A stretch of DNA of 64,000 nucleotides, taken from contig CAXXHN010000002.1 in assembly GCA_963663735.2 (NCBI GenBank), forward strand, positions 1,364,001 through 1,428,000. Reading direction: 5' to 3'. The stretch comes from G963663735 sp963663735 (GTDB lineage: Bacteria > Acidobacteriota > UBA6911 > RPQK01 > JAPXNP01). A program made the position numbers and the translations under genes. Position 1 is the first letter of the stretch, and every line of letters begins with the position of its first letter. The notes under the pieces are model-generated. The model ran no database searches and had not been told where the DNA came from. It was given only the letters and a program-made list of their open reading frames with translations. Shown here one piece after another: positions 1-9,900 of the stretch.

Positions 1-32
1 TTAATTTTTCTATCTATATTTTTAAAACAGTT

Positions 33-1778
33 TCAAAACCCGGCTTCGCCCTTATGCTCAAACAGGTTTATCCGGCAGGAACTGCGCCCGAATAAATCTC
101 CCGAAACAAAATATCGCCTGTCCGGGACAATATCAAAAATCGTAGGGCCATATGCCTCGTTAATCTCGTCTTTTTCATACCCCATGAAATAAAGCAGTGA
201 TGGAAATACCTGGAAATGGCTCAGGCGATTCTTATTTTCCAGCACCGATAAAATCCTCTCGCTGCCCAAGCTTGCCGCGGCTGGTTCGCTTAGCAATAAA
301 AACATCGGGGTATTGGCCTGATCCACTGGAGGATCCTCAACAGTGTTGTGGGGGATAGACATTCCGACTCGTTTATAACCGAGACTCTGACCGTGATCTG
401 AGATATAAGTTATCAGACAACTCTTTTTTTCCAGCCCTGGCAGAAGCCTGGAGAAAAAACCATCCACGCTCCATCGAACCGCATTATCGTAGTTAACCAG
501 GATCTCTTCCTCGTTGTTCCTGGATAAAAGGCGGTTGGTTAAAGAAATGGCAGCCGGTTCAAACACCTGCCCGGTTTCCGGATACATGATCTCATAAGGG
601 AAATGCGCCCCATTTTTTAATATATAGACAAACGCCGACTGATCATTTTCCAGGATAGACCTGGTTAAGTCCGCGGCCAACAGATCATATTCCCATCTTG
701 GGCTATCGGGATTCTCTACTTCAATAAAAGTGTAATTGTCTATGTCAACAAGATCCTGCTTGGTCAAGTAATCAGAAAGCACAGATCCCTGGGCATTTAT
801 GTAGTAGGTCTTCCTGCCGCATTTCTTGGCATACTGAAAAATCGAAGGCATTTTCAACGCGTAATTCTGGAGATCAGGGACCTGATTCAGGGTAAGCCCG
901 CTCTGCACAATAATATTTGATGTTGAACTCTGATTCCCTGCAGAACATGCGATCCCCAGGTTTAAAAGCTGTAACCCTGGACTTTCCAGGCAGGGAGTTG
1001 TATCTCTTTGGGCACCATTTATGCTGAGGTGGTCTCCTCTTATGCTTTCATCCATTATCAGGACAATATGTCGGGCTACCCCTGCCTCTTGAGGAACCAG
1101 GTATGGCTTACTTCGCGGCCCGGCATAAAGCCGATTCTGCGCGGCATGGCAGATCAGGGCAGGAGCATTAAAAACCACAGGGAAATTCTCAATCACCAAG
1201 TCGGCATGGAGATTAATAATGTATCCCATGCATCCAATGAAAAAAATTACCAGTAGCAGGTATCTCTTCCCGGTTTCGGGCAATTTTGTCCTGCAGAAAT
1301 ATCCAACCATGAGCACAAATAGAACCGAAACCACAATACCGCAAACAGCTGCTCCGATATATCCGCTAATAGCTTCTCTGACAAATACATATTCATTAAC
1401 CGTAACAATTGCCTCATGGTAGCCATAACCGTATCCATTAAGAAATTTATACCCGAAAAATACAGCCAGGGAAAAGAAGCTGATAAGGAAGGAAAAAATT
1501 CTGACCAGCCTGCTCTTGTTGGTATAAAGAATGAACAGGGAAAGAATCAAGCCGCACCAGGTAAAAAGATAGAATCCGAGAGGTAGCAGGCCACCACGAA
1601 CCCTGTAAATTTCTTCAATTCTTGCTGTAATTCCACTGAAATCAATTGCCAGGAAAAAAGCGAACAGGAAAAAAATGAACAGGGTCTGTTTGATAAACCC
1701 AGTCCATCTCTCTCGGCTAGACCAATTATTCTTTTCTGGCAAGGGCGGGAAGAACCTGCCGACCGATTTGCAAGACAT
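33..1778 (-). CDS. Membrane-anchored sulfatase-fold enzyme, phosphoethanolamine-transferase-like
   Basis: Probably an inner-membrane enzyme that transfers a phospho-group to a surface glycan or lipid, as EptA/OpgE-type proteins do. About five hydrophobic helices fill the N-terminal part. They are followed by an alkaline-phosphatase/sulfatase-fold domain that opens with IVLIMDESIRGDHLSING (its Glu is the expected first metal ligand) and carries the late metal motif YISDHGQSLG (Asp-His pair). The expected nucleophile region reads AGNQSSTSN, where EptA proteins normally have GTxTAxS, so the nucleophile may be Ser. The frame stays open to a TTG at 1931, overlapping the upstream gene by 8 bases. 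I prefer the ATG at 1778, which has AGGAA ten bases upstream and lies about 28 residues before the first helix. The fold is secure; the substrate is unknown. Confidence 0.75.
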   Translation of the reverse strand: MSCKSVGRFFPPLPEKNNWSSRERWTGFIKQTLFIFFLFAFFLAIDFSGITARIEEIYRVRGGLLPLGFYLFTWCGLILSLFILYTNKSRLVRIFSFLISFFSLAVFFGYKFLNGYGYGYHEAIVTVNEYVFVREAISGYIGAAVCGIVVSVLFVLMVGYFCRTKLPETGKRYLLLVIFFIGCMGYIINLHADLVIENFPVVFNAPALICHAAQNRLYAGPRSKPYLVPQEAGVARHIVLIMDESIRGDHLSINGAQRDTTPCLESPGLQLLNLGIACSAGNQSSTSNIIVQSGLTLNQVPDLQNYALKMPSIFQYAKKCGRKTYYINAQGSVLSDYLTKQDLVDIDNYTFIEVENPDSPRWEYDLLAADLTRSILENDQSAFVYILKNGAHFPYEIMYPETGQVFEPAAISLTNRLLSRNNEEEILVNYDNAVRWSVDGFFSRLLPGLEKKSCLITYISDHGQSLGYKRVGMSIPHNTVEDPPVDQANTPMFLLLSEPAAASLGSERILSVLENKNRLSHFQVFPSLLYFMGYEKDEINEAYGPTIFDIVPDRRYFVSGDLFGRSSCRINLFEHKGEAGF

Positions 1779-1923
1779 CTGACAATGTTTCCTGAATAGT
1801 GGTTCCTGTAATATGAATTCTTTAAGTAATGCCCTCTCCGTCCGCTCCCCAAAATGGATCTCCAGCAAACATCCTCCTGGCAGCAATGGTGGTGCATGAG
1901 TCACCTTAAGAAAGCGACCTCGA

Positions 1924-2916
1924 TCATTCAAACTGTTTTACATATTCAAGAAACTTTGTTGCGGTTTTATCCAGATTTTCAATGGATCCCCCACCCTCGA
2001 GAACCTCGCACATCTCGTAAACGATATAACCCCTGTAACCGATCTCCTTCAAGGCTCCGATAAACGTCTGGTAGTCAATGGTTCCTTCCCCCATTGCAGT
2101 AGCCCGCATCACAGGTTTATCAGCCAGGTAGTTGGTCAGGTGGCTTTCGTAATGAAATCTTGGCAGGGGAACGTAATCTGCCGCGATGGTGTTAACAATA
2201 AAAGGCTTCATCTTTAGCACCGATTCCCTCATCTCCTCAGGTGAAAGCCCTTCAAGCGCCGGAGACCAGGCATCCCAGCCGGCCATGACATTAGGCAAAT
2301 TAATTTCTTGCAGCATCCACGACATCGCGTCATGATGCAGTGCTATGTCATGATGGTTCTGTATAACCAGGGTTACTCCATACCTGGCTGCTTCCTTTGC
2401 GGCCAGGGTTATACCTTCCACAACCATGGCATATTGCCTGTCGTACGGGATTCCAGGTCTTTCATACCCCGTAAAAATCCGTACCATATTGGTGCCAAGA
2501 TCGCTGGCCAGTTCGGCAACCTGCCCGATATACGCTGCCTGGATTTCGGTGTGAGGTATACCCGGCTTGTCTATTCCTGCCGTGAAGTCGGAGTAGCCGG
2601 CCAGTCCCACCAGTTTCAGTCCAGCGTCTTCAATCTTCTGCCTTAGGGCCTTCCTGGCTTCCTTGTCGTAATCAAGCGGCGATAGGTGCGGCCTCTTGGC
2701 CATAAGCATTATGCCGTCGTAGCCCAGTTCTTTTGCTTTCAGGATAAATTCATCTACCGTAAGCCTTTCCTGGCCTCGCCATAGTCCGGCATAACCAATT
2801 GAATGGAGGCAGGTTTTAACCTTGAAATCGGAAGGGTTTCCAGTCGGGGGGGGTTGTCCAATGGCTGCAGTTGTCATAAGAAATAATGATACAAAAAATA
2901 GTAATCTTTTTTTCAT
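1924..2916 (-). CDS. Exported sugar phosphate isomerase/epimerase-like TIM barrel protein
   Basis: 330 residues with a clear Sec signal (MKKRLLFFVSLFLMTTAAIG, then QPPP). It is followed by an AP-endonuclease-2/xylose-isomerase-like TIM barrel. Recognisable strand motifs are ELGYDGIMLMAK, NMVRIFTGYERPG, GVTLVIQNHHD, MAGWDAWSP and YRGYIVYEMCEV; the Glu, His and Asp residues in them are the usual divalent-metal ligands. Exported members of this family are common beside carbohydrate-degrading genes. They probably act on sugars or sugar acids in the periplasm, but substrates are rarely known. The downstream sulfatase-fold gene follows directly on the same strand, so co-transcription is likely. A second exported member of the same fold lies at 35844-36863. 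Confidence 0.85.
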   Translation of the reverse strand: MKKRLLFFVSLFLMTTAAIGQPPPTGNPSDFKVKTCLHSIGYAGLWRGQERLTVDEFILKAKELGYDGIMLMAKRPHLSPLDYDKEARKALRQKIEDAGLKLVGLAGYSDFTAGIDKPGIPHTEIQAAYIGQVAELASDLGTNMVRIFTGYERPGIPYDRQYAMVVEGITLAAKEAARYGVTLVIQNHHDIALHHDAMSWMLQEINLPNVMAGWDAWSPALEGLSPEEMRESVLKMKPFIVNTIAADYVPLPRFHYESHLTNYLADKPVMRATAMGEGTIDYQTFIGALKEIGYRGYIVYEMCEVLEGGGSIENLDKTATKFLEYVKQFE

Positions 2917-3244
2917 CTGTTTTAATCTCTGCGTTAATGTTTTTACCTGGAGTCATCCCATTATGCGAACACTCTTTCCCTGGTGTTCTACCGGGCAGAA
3001 ACCGGGCCTCACACCTCTAATCGGCAATGGCTAATGAATCCCTTTTAGCAATTCTTCCATTCTCCGGTATCTTACAGACTTTATCATTTACTGGTGCTAC
3101 TAAGCCTGGAGTCAGAACCGCCGCTTTTATAATAAACCGTGAAAATAACTTACATCTCTCTTTTGGAGTTGGAATCGTACGGGAAAAAATCTATATATAC
3201 AATCAACTGCTTCGGCCGGATGATTTCTTTTCACCCGGTCACCT

Positions 3245-3290
3245 GAAAAGAAACACCTGACAGGTACAATTCCTCCAGGTGTTTCTTTTC
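3245..3290. other. Perfect 15-bp inverted repeat (stem-loop)
   Basis: GAAAAGAAACACCTG at 3245-3259 is repeated in inverted orientation (CAGGTGTTTCTTTTC) at 3276-3290, leaving a 16-base loop. No T-run follows, so a simple intrinsic terminator is not evident. It lies in the 780-base gap between the minus-strand isomerase gene and the plus-strand PEP-CTERM gene, about 330 bases upstream of the isomerase start. It could be a leader RNA structure or a protein-binding site. Apart from this, the palindrome at 3351-3379 and the promoter at 3615-3630, I see nothing in the gap. Confidence 0.7.
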
Positions 3291-3350
3291 GACCCCCGCC
3301 CCTGGACCGGTTTTCCTGTATTTTATGAAGGAGCAGTGATTTGCGTTGCC

Positions 3351-3379
3351 TGTAATGTAAAAAAATTTTACACATTACA
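3351..3379. promoter_or_regulatory. AT-rich palindrome, candidate operator
   Basis: TGTAATG-TAAAA on the left and TTTTA-CA-CATTACA on the right form a near-perfect palindrome around an A-rich centre; the right arm has two extra bases. The size and dyad symmetry resemble a dimeric repressor site (TetR- or LacI-like spacing). It sits between two divergent genes. No regulator gene is adjacent, so the binding protein is unknown. Confidence 0.4.
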
Positions 3380-3614
3380 GTTCATCACAATTCGAGAACA
3401 ACTCCTTACATTCCAGTATGTTAAACAAATCTTCCAGATGCCTGGCTCAATTGATACCCAGACCCAGTAAAATAATTTTACAAATCCTCTTCCATTAAAA
3501 CTTCCCGCCTCTCAACCAGCTGCAAACATTTAAAAATATCGTAAACCTATAAATTCATTTATCTTATCTACTTACGGATTATTGAACAGAATTACTCAAA
3601 TAAACCGTAAATGC

Positions 3615-3630
3615 TGGAACAGATCATGCT
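3615..3630 (+). promoter_or_regulatory. Candidate sigma-54 promoter (-24/-12)
   Basis: TGGAACAGATCATGCT keeps the invariant GG and GC with exactly ten bases between them. It matches the consensus TGGCAC-N5-TTGCW at TGG, AC and TGCT. It lies about 70 bases before the ATG of the PEP-CTERM gene at 3698. PEP-CTERM genes are known to be regulated through PrsK/PrsR and sigma-54 in several species, so the placement is meaningful. No bound-activator site was identified. Confidence 0.5.
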
Positions 3631-3697
3631 TGTTTTTGTGCAATGATTAAATATCTGAAAATTATGTGTCTAATGAATTGAAAGGTGCATTGATGTT

Positions 3698-4351
3698 ATG
3701 AAGAAGTCATTCGCAATTCTTATTGTTTTGGTGCTTTTTTTGGGGGCGGTCAACCTTCTTGCTGATTCCGTCTACCTCTATGAGATTAGCGTAACACCGA
3801 GTCTAGGCATTCCCTTGACGGTAACACCTCCGGGAGGCAGCACTACTAGCTATTCCGAAGTGCAGGCTGGAGTTTACAACCTGGCCATCGACATGAATGG
3901 TGATGGCGTATATGAAAATTTCTCGGGCTACTGTGTTGATCCGGTTGAATCCTCCACCAGCCCTAACCTTTACAACATCATTGCCATTCCAAACGCGGCC
4001 AACTATCTTCAGGCCGCCTGGATCTTTTCAACCTTTGGCACTCCTGCTACCAATCAGGCCGCGGCTGATGTCCAGTCAGCTATCTGGTATGTAATTGGCG
4101 GCGGAAATGATTTCGTCTTCCCGAACGGGCTGAGCCCAACCGCGGTAACCATGGCAACCAATGCTGCCAATGCGGTCAATGCCGGTTGGAACTCCACCGA
4201 GGGTTTCGCCCTGGCGGTTAGCCCGGTAGAGGGCGGATATTATGGTGAGGGAATACAGGATTTCATCATCCGTACCCCTGAACCCGCCTCACTGCTCCTG
4301 CTCGGTTTAGGTCTTATGGGAGTTGGAATCATCAGGAAAAAAACTAGTTAA
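3698..4351 (+). CDS. PEP-CTERM surface protein with thioester-domain-like features
   Basis: 217 residues: Sec signal (residues 1-22), a secreted domain, and a C-terminal PEP-CTERM sorting tail starting PEPASLLLLGLGLMG and ending in RKKTS. The PEP motif, hydrophobic helix and basic end are the exosortase recognition signal, so the mature protein should be cut and placed at the cell surface or matrix. The mature part has a single cysteine (Cys79, in FSGYCVDP) and a later DVQSAIW (Gln126). This Cys plus Q-x-x-I-W arrangement is the signature of bacterial thioester domains, which form an internal Cys-Gln bond that attacks amines on target surfaces. Preceded by a sigma-54-like promoter and followed by a strong terminator, so probably monocistronic. 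No exosortase gene lies in this window. Confidence 0.85.
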   Translation: MKKSFAILIVLVLFLGAVNLLADSVYLYEISVTPSLGIPLTVTPPGGSTTSYSEVQAGVYNLAIDMNGDGVYENFSGYCVDPVESSTSPNLYNIIAIPNAANYLQAAWIFSTFGTPATNQAAADVQSAIWYVIGGGNDFVFPNGLSPTAVTMATNAANAVNAGWNSTEGFALAVSPVEGGYYGEGIQDFIIRTPEPASLLLLGLGLMGVGIIRKKTS

Positions 4352-4414
4352 GAGATATAAAATCACAACCCAACCGGATGATTACCTTTCACTCGGCTTC
4401 TCATAACTTAATCC

Positions 4415-4450
4415 AAAAAACCTGTCGGGCTTAACCCGGCAGGTTTTTTT
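4415..4450 (+). terminator. Strong intrinsic terminator, bidirectional
   Basis: AACCTGTCGGG at 4419-4429 pairs with CCCGGCAGGTT at 4435-4445 (eleven pairs including one G-U) around a short loop. A run of T follows on the plus strand and a run of A precedes it. It therefore serves the PEP-CTERM gene and, read on the other strand, the convergent GH35 gene. Confidence 0.85.
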
Positions 4451-4584
4451 ATGCCTGAATTCACCATCAATCAGCCTGGGGGAAGCAACATCAGCAGTTC
4501 TTAAACTTTTTATCAAACCTGCCCTTTACCGGCTGCGGGAAGGAAAACCTGAATCAGCACCGGGAGTCGCATTCCACGACCTGT

Positions 4585-6426
4585 CTACTTCAGTTCAGTA
4601 ATCCCTTTTATATCAGCCGGTTCTGTCTGGTGAAGGTCAAAAACCACTATTTCATTGTCACCCGCTTTCAGGAATAATGCCGGACAATACAGACTGTGCT
4701 GGGGGCCAATTTCCCAATATCTTCCAAGGTTATTTCCATTGACCCAGACAATACCCTTGGAATAGCCAGACAGGTCGATATAGGTATCTGCGGCTGTTTC
4801 AAGTTCAAATTTCCCCTTGAAAAACACTCCCTGCCTGTTTGATACCTCCAGACTTTTTGTAAGCCCTGCAATATAATTCCGGTCCATCGGAAGCAGGAAA
4901 ACATCCCAGTTCATCAGGGTCATGCCATTCAATGAAACTCTCTCGGTGATACCTTTGCGGTCTACTAATTCCTGGGAAAAATTTATGCGACCCATGCCTT
5001 CCACCAGGATATCAAGGACAGGATACTCATTCTGCGAAGGAGGGATTTCAATGCTGTTTTCACCCTCTTTACGATCAAGCTTGCCGACATATTCTCCGTC
5101 AATAAATACAGTGGCGTAATCATGAAGATCGGTGATTTTAAGCGTGCCGCTTTTCCGCCCTATCAGGTTTGTGCGGTACAACGCCAAGCCATAATAGTGC
5201 TGGTAGTATTCAAATGGCTGAGGCTGTACTGACTGGATGGGCTCGGGTAGGTTTTCCCAGACCGATGTGACAGGCAGCATTTCAATGGCCGGAATTTCCG
5301 TAACCGGAATCGGATCCGGGACTGGTGCCAAGGGTTTATCCCCTCCACTATACCTTCCCAACATCTCCCTTAATGCAAAATATTTTTCAGTTGGCTGCCC
5401 CAATTCATTAATTGGTGCGTCATAGTCATAACTCGTGAGATCCGGCTGGTAGCCCTGCCCTCCGGAATTGGCCCCGGCTGTAAAACCAAAATTGGTTCCG
5501 CCGTGAATCATGTAGAAATTAACCGATATCTTATTGTCCATGAGAAACTCTACCTGCTTAAGCAGTTTGGCAGTATCAGGCCTCGCCCACTCTTCTCCCC
5601 AGTGGGTCAGCCATCCAGGATAGGTTTCACTGCTGAATACAGGAACTCCAGGATTCATTTTCCGGGCCAGGTTGTATCCTTCAATACTGCTGCATGGATC
5701 AAGCCCTACCACGCATCCGGGCAGAGTTCCGGCTTCCAGCATATACGGGGTCGCTCCGTCGGATGTGTAGAATGGCACGTCAATACCATTCTCCTGCCAG
5801 ATCTGCTTAAGTCTTTTCATGTAATTTCGGTCATTTCCGTAACTACCATATTCATTCTCAATCTGGACCATAAGGATAGGACCATTGCTGGTAACCAGGA
5901 AGGGTCTTATCAGCTCCGCCATCCTCTCTATATATCTGGTTACCGCGCTCATATACCTTTCATCCATGCAGCGCAGTTTAATATCCGGCACAGAAAGCAG
6001 GTAAGGCGGAATGCCTCCCAGATCCCATTCTCCGCAGGAATAGGGCCCCGGCCGGAACAGCACCCACATGCCCTCTTCCTGGGCGATACGCAAAAATTCA
6101 GCTATATTCCGGTTGCCTGAAGAAAAATCAAATTCTCCCGGTTTCACCTCGTGGTAGTTCCAGAAAACATAGGTAGCGATAGTATTGCAACCCATGGCTT
6201 TCGCCATCTGGATCCGGTGACGCCAATACTCCCTGGGTATCCTTGCGTAATGGATTTCCCCTGATATGATCTGGAACGGTGAACCGTCCAGAAGGAAGTC
6301 AGCATCATTGAGCGCGAAGGAATGTTCGGCGGCAGTATGCGCCTCCTTCTCTTCCTTCACCGGAGAACATGATCCCAACAACAACATAAATTGTGCAGCC
6401 AATATCAGAAAAACCTGCTTTTTCAT
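4585..6426 (-). CDS. Beta-galactosidase, glycoside hydrolase family 35, lipoprotein
   Basis: 613 residues from the ATG at 6426, chosen because AGGAAG precedes it and it gives a lipoprotein signal (MLLLGSC, lipid Cys20). GH35 enzymes release terminal beta-galactose with retention. The acid/base lies in VQIENEYGSYG (Glu192) and the nucleophile in FSSETYPGWLTHWGE (Glu267). MIHGGTNFGFTAGAN is also diagnostic. C-terminal beta-sandwich domains follow, including GIVWVNGNNLGRYWEIGPQ. The protein should be anchored to an outer or inner membrane face and act on galactosyl side chains of plant or microbial polysaccharides. It ends convergently with the PEP-CTERM gene across a shared terminator. Confidence 0.95.
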   Translation of the reverse strand: MKKQVFLILAAQFMLLLGSCSPVKEEKEAHTAAEHSFALNDADFLLDGSPFQIISGEIHYARIPREYWRHRIQMAKAMGCNTIATYVFWNYHEVKPGEFDFSSGNRNIAEFLRIAQEEGMWVLFRPGPYSCGEWDLGGIPPYLLSVPDIKLRCMDERYMSAVTRYIERMAELIRPFLVTSNGPILMVQIENEYGSYGNDRNYMKRLKQIWQENGIDVPFYTSDGATPYMLEAGTLPGCVVGLDPCSSIEGYNLARKMNPGVPVFSSETYPGWLTHWGEEWARPDTAKLLKQVEFLMDNKISVNFYMIHGGTNFGFTAGANSGGQGYQPDLTSYDYDAPINELGQPTEKYFALREMLGRYSGGDKPLAPVPDPIPVTEIPAIEMLPVTSVWENLPEPIQSVQPQPFEYYQHYYGLALYRTNLIGRKSGTLKITDLHDYATVFIDGEYVGKLDRKEGENSIEIPPSQNEYPVLDILVEGMGRINFSQELVDRKGITERVSLNGMTLMNWDVFLLPMDRNYIAGLTKSLEVSNRQGVFFKGKFELETAADTYIDLSGYSKGIVWVNGNNLGRYWEIGPQHSLYCPALFLKAGDNEIVVFDLHQTEPADIKGITELK

Positions 6427-6819
6427 CTTCCTTTTCTGTTCCTCACTGGGGATAACTGAGATTACGGTTGGAAAAATTCGTTCATAAGCACAACGGAATA
6501 CTATGTCATAAACAAGGCTGGATATACACCTGATAAACAAAATAAACAGTCATTTAGCGGCAGTTGACCATTTGCAGACACCGGTTTCTTCATCTCGTTT
6601 CCAGCCTCATCGGCAGCTCCTGAAGGTTTTTCTGTTACTGTTGAAATATACACCTGTTATTTTGTGCGGTTTTCCGGCCAGGAACAGAGAGGTGTTTACC
6701 TGGTCCGCCTTGTTTTGAGGATGAGAAAAGGACTGTATTAGCAACAGGATCGTGTCTCAATTTTATTCAGCATGGCAGAACGTAAACTCAGTAAAATATT
6801 ACCGTTATCTACATTTTAG

Positions 6820-6847
6820 TTAAAATCTTTTACTTTTACCTTATAAT
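6820..6847 (+). promoter_or_regulatory. Candidate sigma-70 promoter for the PAS hybrid kinase
   Basis: A perfect TATAAT at 6842-6847 has a partial -35 (TTAAAA, 6820-6825) 16 bases upstream. It is about 80 bases before the kinase ATG at 6927. The rest of the 500-base divergent gap (6427-6926) shows no other feature I can support. Confidence 0.4.
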
Positions 6848-6926
6848 TAGGTTTGTACAAGGTTTTCCACAAATCGAAGGATCCATATCATGCAACAGCT
6901 TTTCCGGACCTGGGGCTGATCAAAAA

Positions 6927-9900
6927 ATGATGAAGAATGAATTTCCTGAAACCAGCTTTCGAGAACTGGTAGACACTATTAGCAGTGGTGTTGCAGTCTA
7001 CGCGGTGAAGAATGATGGATTATCCGGCAAAGACTATATCATCCTAGACTTCAACAGGACCGCTCTGGAGCTGGAAGGTAAAAGCAAAGATGAAGTCGTG
7101 GGCAGAAGCTTATTTGACCTGCGTCCCAACATTGATGAATTTGGATTAATCCCGGTTTTTCGGGAAGTGTGGAAGTCCGGGAAACCAGCATTCTTTCCAG
7201 CCAAGTCGTATGTAGACGAAAATTTTTCGAACTGGTATGAAAACCGGATATTTAGACTCTCCAACAACCGGATTGTCGCCATCTACGATGATGTTACCGA
7301 GCGCAAAAACGCAGAAGAAGCATTAAGAAAAAGCGAAGCTCTTTTTCGGGAAGTCATCAATAGCATAGAGAAGGCTATAGCCGTCTATGAGCCGATTGAT
7401 AACGGCCGGGACTTCAAGTTCGTTGAAATGAACAAGTTCGGCGAAAGCATTACCCAATACAGGGCCGAAGAGGTATTAGGGAAAAGTTTGCTTCAACTGT
7501 TTCCCGGAGAATCATCCATCGGCCTGATCGAAAAGTTGAAAGAAACCTGGGAAACAGGCAGGACTACTCAAATCCCACTGAAACAATACCAGGACGACCG
7601 TATCAGCCTGTGGGTGGAAAATACATTGATCAGGCTGCCTTCGGGAAAGATAATTGCTATTTTCGAGGATACCTTCGAGCAAAGAAGTGCCGAAACCGCC
7701 CTGCGTGAAAGCGAAGAAAAACTCCGCAACTATATCGACAATGCGCCCGATGGCTTTTTTATCGCCGACAATTCTGGATGCTACCTTGATGTCAATCCGG
7801 CCGCTACTTTGATCACCGGTTACAGCCGAGATGAACTTTTGACCATGAACATTTCCAACCTGATTCCTGAAGACAGCCGGAAATTAGCAGAAGCTCATTT
7901 CACGAAGCTGATAAATACAGGACTCTCTAATGGGGAGGTTCCTTTTATCCGCAAGGATGGAGAACGACGTATCTGGAACGTAAAATCAGTAAAAATCTCG
8001 GAAAATCTTTTCATGGCCTTTACCCAGGATATGACGGAACTGCGCAGTATCCAGGAATCAATACGGGAGAATGAGTCCCGATACCGGACGGCTGAAAGGA
8101 TAGGCCTCACCGGAAACTGGGAATTTAATATCAAGACCAATGAATTCTTGGGATCAGATGGAGCCAAGATGATTTACGGGTTTGACCCCTTGCAGGAAAC
8201 CTTTTCCACAGAAAAGGTTGAAAGCCTGATTCCTGAAAGGGAACGCGTACACCAGGCCCTTATCGACCTGATAGAACACGAGACCCCATACAATCTGGAA
8301 TTTGAAATCCTTCCCCTGGGTGGCAAATCACCCAAAACCATCACTTCCATTGCCAGGCTGATTCGGGACGAAAACGGAAATCCTCTGAAAGTAAGCGGCG
8401 TCATTCAGGACATTACTGAACGCAAACAGAATGAAAGTGCACTGAAAGCAAGTGAAGAAAAGTACCGAAAGCTTTTCAACAGTATCCGGGATGCCATCCT
8501 GGTGGCCGACACGAACCGGAACATAACTGACTGCAACCAGGCGTTTATAGATCTATTCGGGTATTCCCGAAGTGAAATTATCAATAAAAAAACATCCAGC
8601 ATATATAAAGATAAGGCTGCCTTCCTGGATATGGGAAAAGCCATTTCAGATCATAACCAGGCTTCTTCAAGTTTCATAATTACCATCTCTTATCAAAAAA
8701 AGGACAAGACAACATTTCCAGGAGAAACCAAAGTCTTTTATCTGCATGACGATGCCGGCAGCACAAAGGGTTTTATAGGCTTGATCAGGGATGTATCAAG
8801 TCAAATATTACTGGAGGAACAGATTCGGCAGTCCCAGAAAATGGAAGCCATCGGGCAGTTGGCAGGTGGAGTAGCCCATGATTTCAACAACCTGTTGACT
8901 ATCATTAACGGGTACAGCGATATGTTACTGGATGGCAAAAAGCAGGGAGAATCGACTTACGAGGAACTGCAGCAGATCAGACAGGCAGGCAGCCGGGCCG
9001 CGGCACTTACAGGGCAGCTGCTCGCGTTCAGTCGCAAACAGGTCCTGGAACCGAAAATTCTGGATGTCAACCTCCTGATTGCTCGCACCAAGGAAATGCT
9101 GCGCCGGATCATTGGTGAAGACATCGACCTGGTCACCCATTATGATGCTTCTTTGGCGGCAATCAGGGCCGATCCCGGGCAATTCGATCAAATCATTCTC
9201 AACCTGGCAGTGAACGCCCGTGATGCCATGCCCAGGGGAGGTAAGCTGACCATTGAGACCAGAAATGCCTTACTGCCTGATGCAACCAACGCCAATCCCA
9301 ATAACCCGATATCTGGAAAGCAGGTCCTGATAACGATTTCTGATAATGGTCCTGGAATGAACCAAAAAACTCTGAATCGCATTTTTGAACCCTTTTTCAC
9401 CACCAAAAAAGCGGGAAAAGGCACGGGAATGGGTTTATCAATGGTATACGGAATAGTCAAACAGAGCGGAGGAGAAATCCAGGTTTTCAGCAAAACGACC
9501 GAACCCGGCCGTGGTACTTCATTCAAGATTTATTTTCCAGCTGTCGAAGACCCGGCAGCCACCATAACCCAAAATACCGATACAAGAATCTCCCTGGAAG
9601 GTAAAGAGACCATTCTGGTTGTGGAAGATGAGGCGCCGGTTCGAAAATTGATCGGGCATACCCTGAGCCGGTACGGATATAAGTTGATAATGGCTTCAGG
9701 CGGCTCCGAAGCCCAGGAATTAATCAAGTCGGTTGATCATCCAATCCACTTACTGCTGACTGACGTAATCATGCCAGGAATGTCCGGCCGGGAGCTGGCC
9801 GACATTATCCTTAAGACTCATCCTGACATCCAGGTCTGCTTCATGTCCGGCTACACAGATGATGCCATTAGTCATCATGGAATTCTGGACCAGGACTTAC

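Noticed and set aside
5503..6120. 205-residue plus-strand open frame
   Set aside because: Antisense to the GH35 catalytic domain; no domain, no ribosome-binding site.
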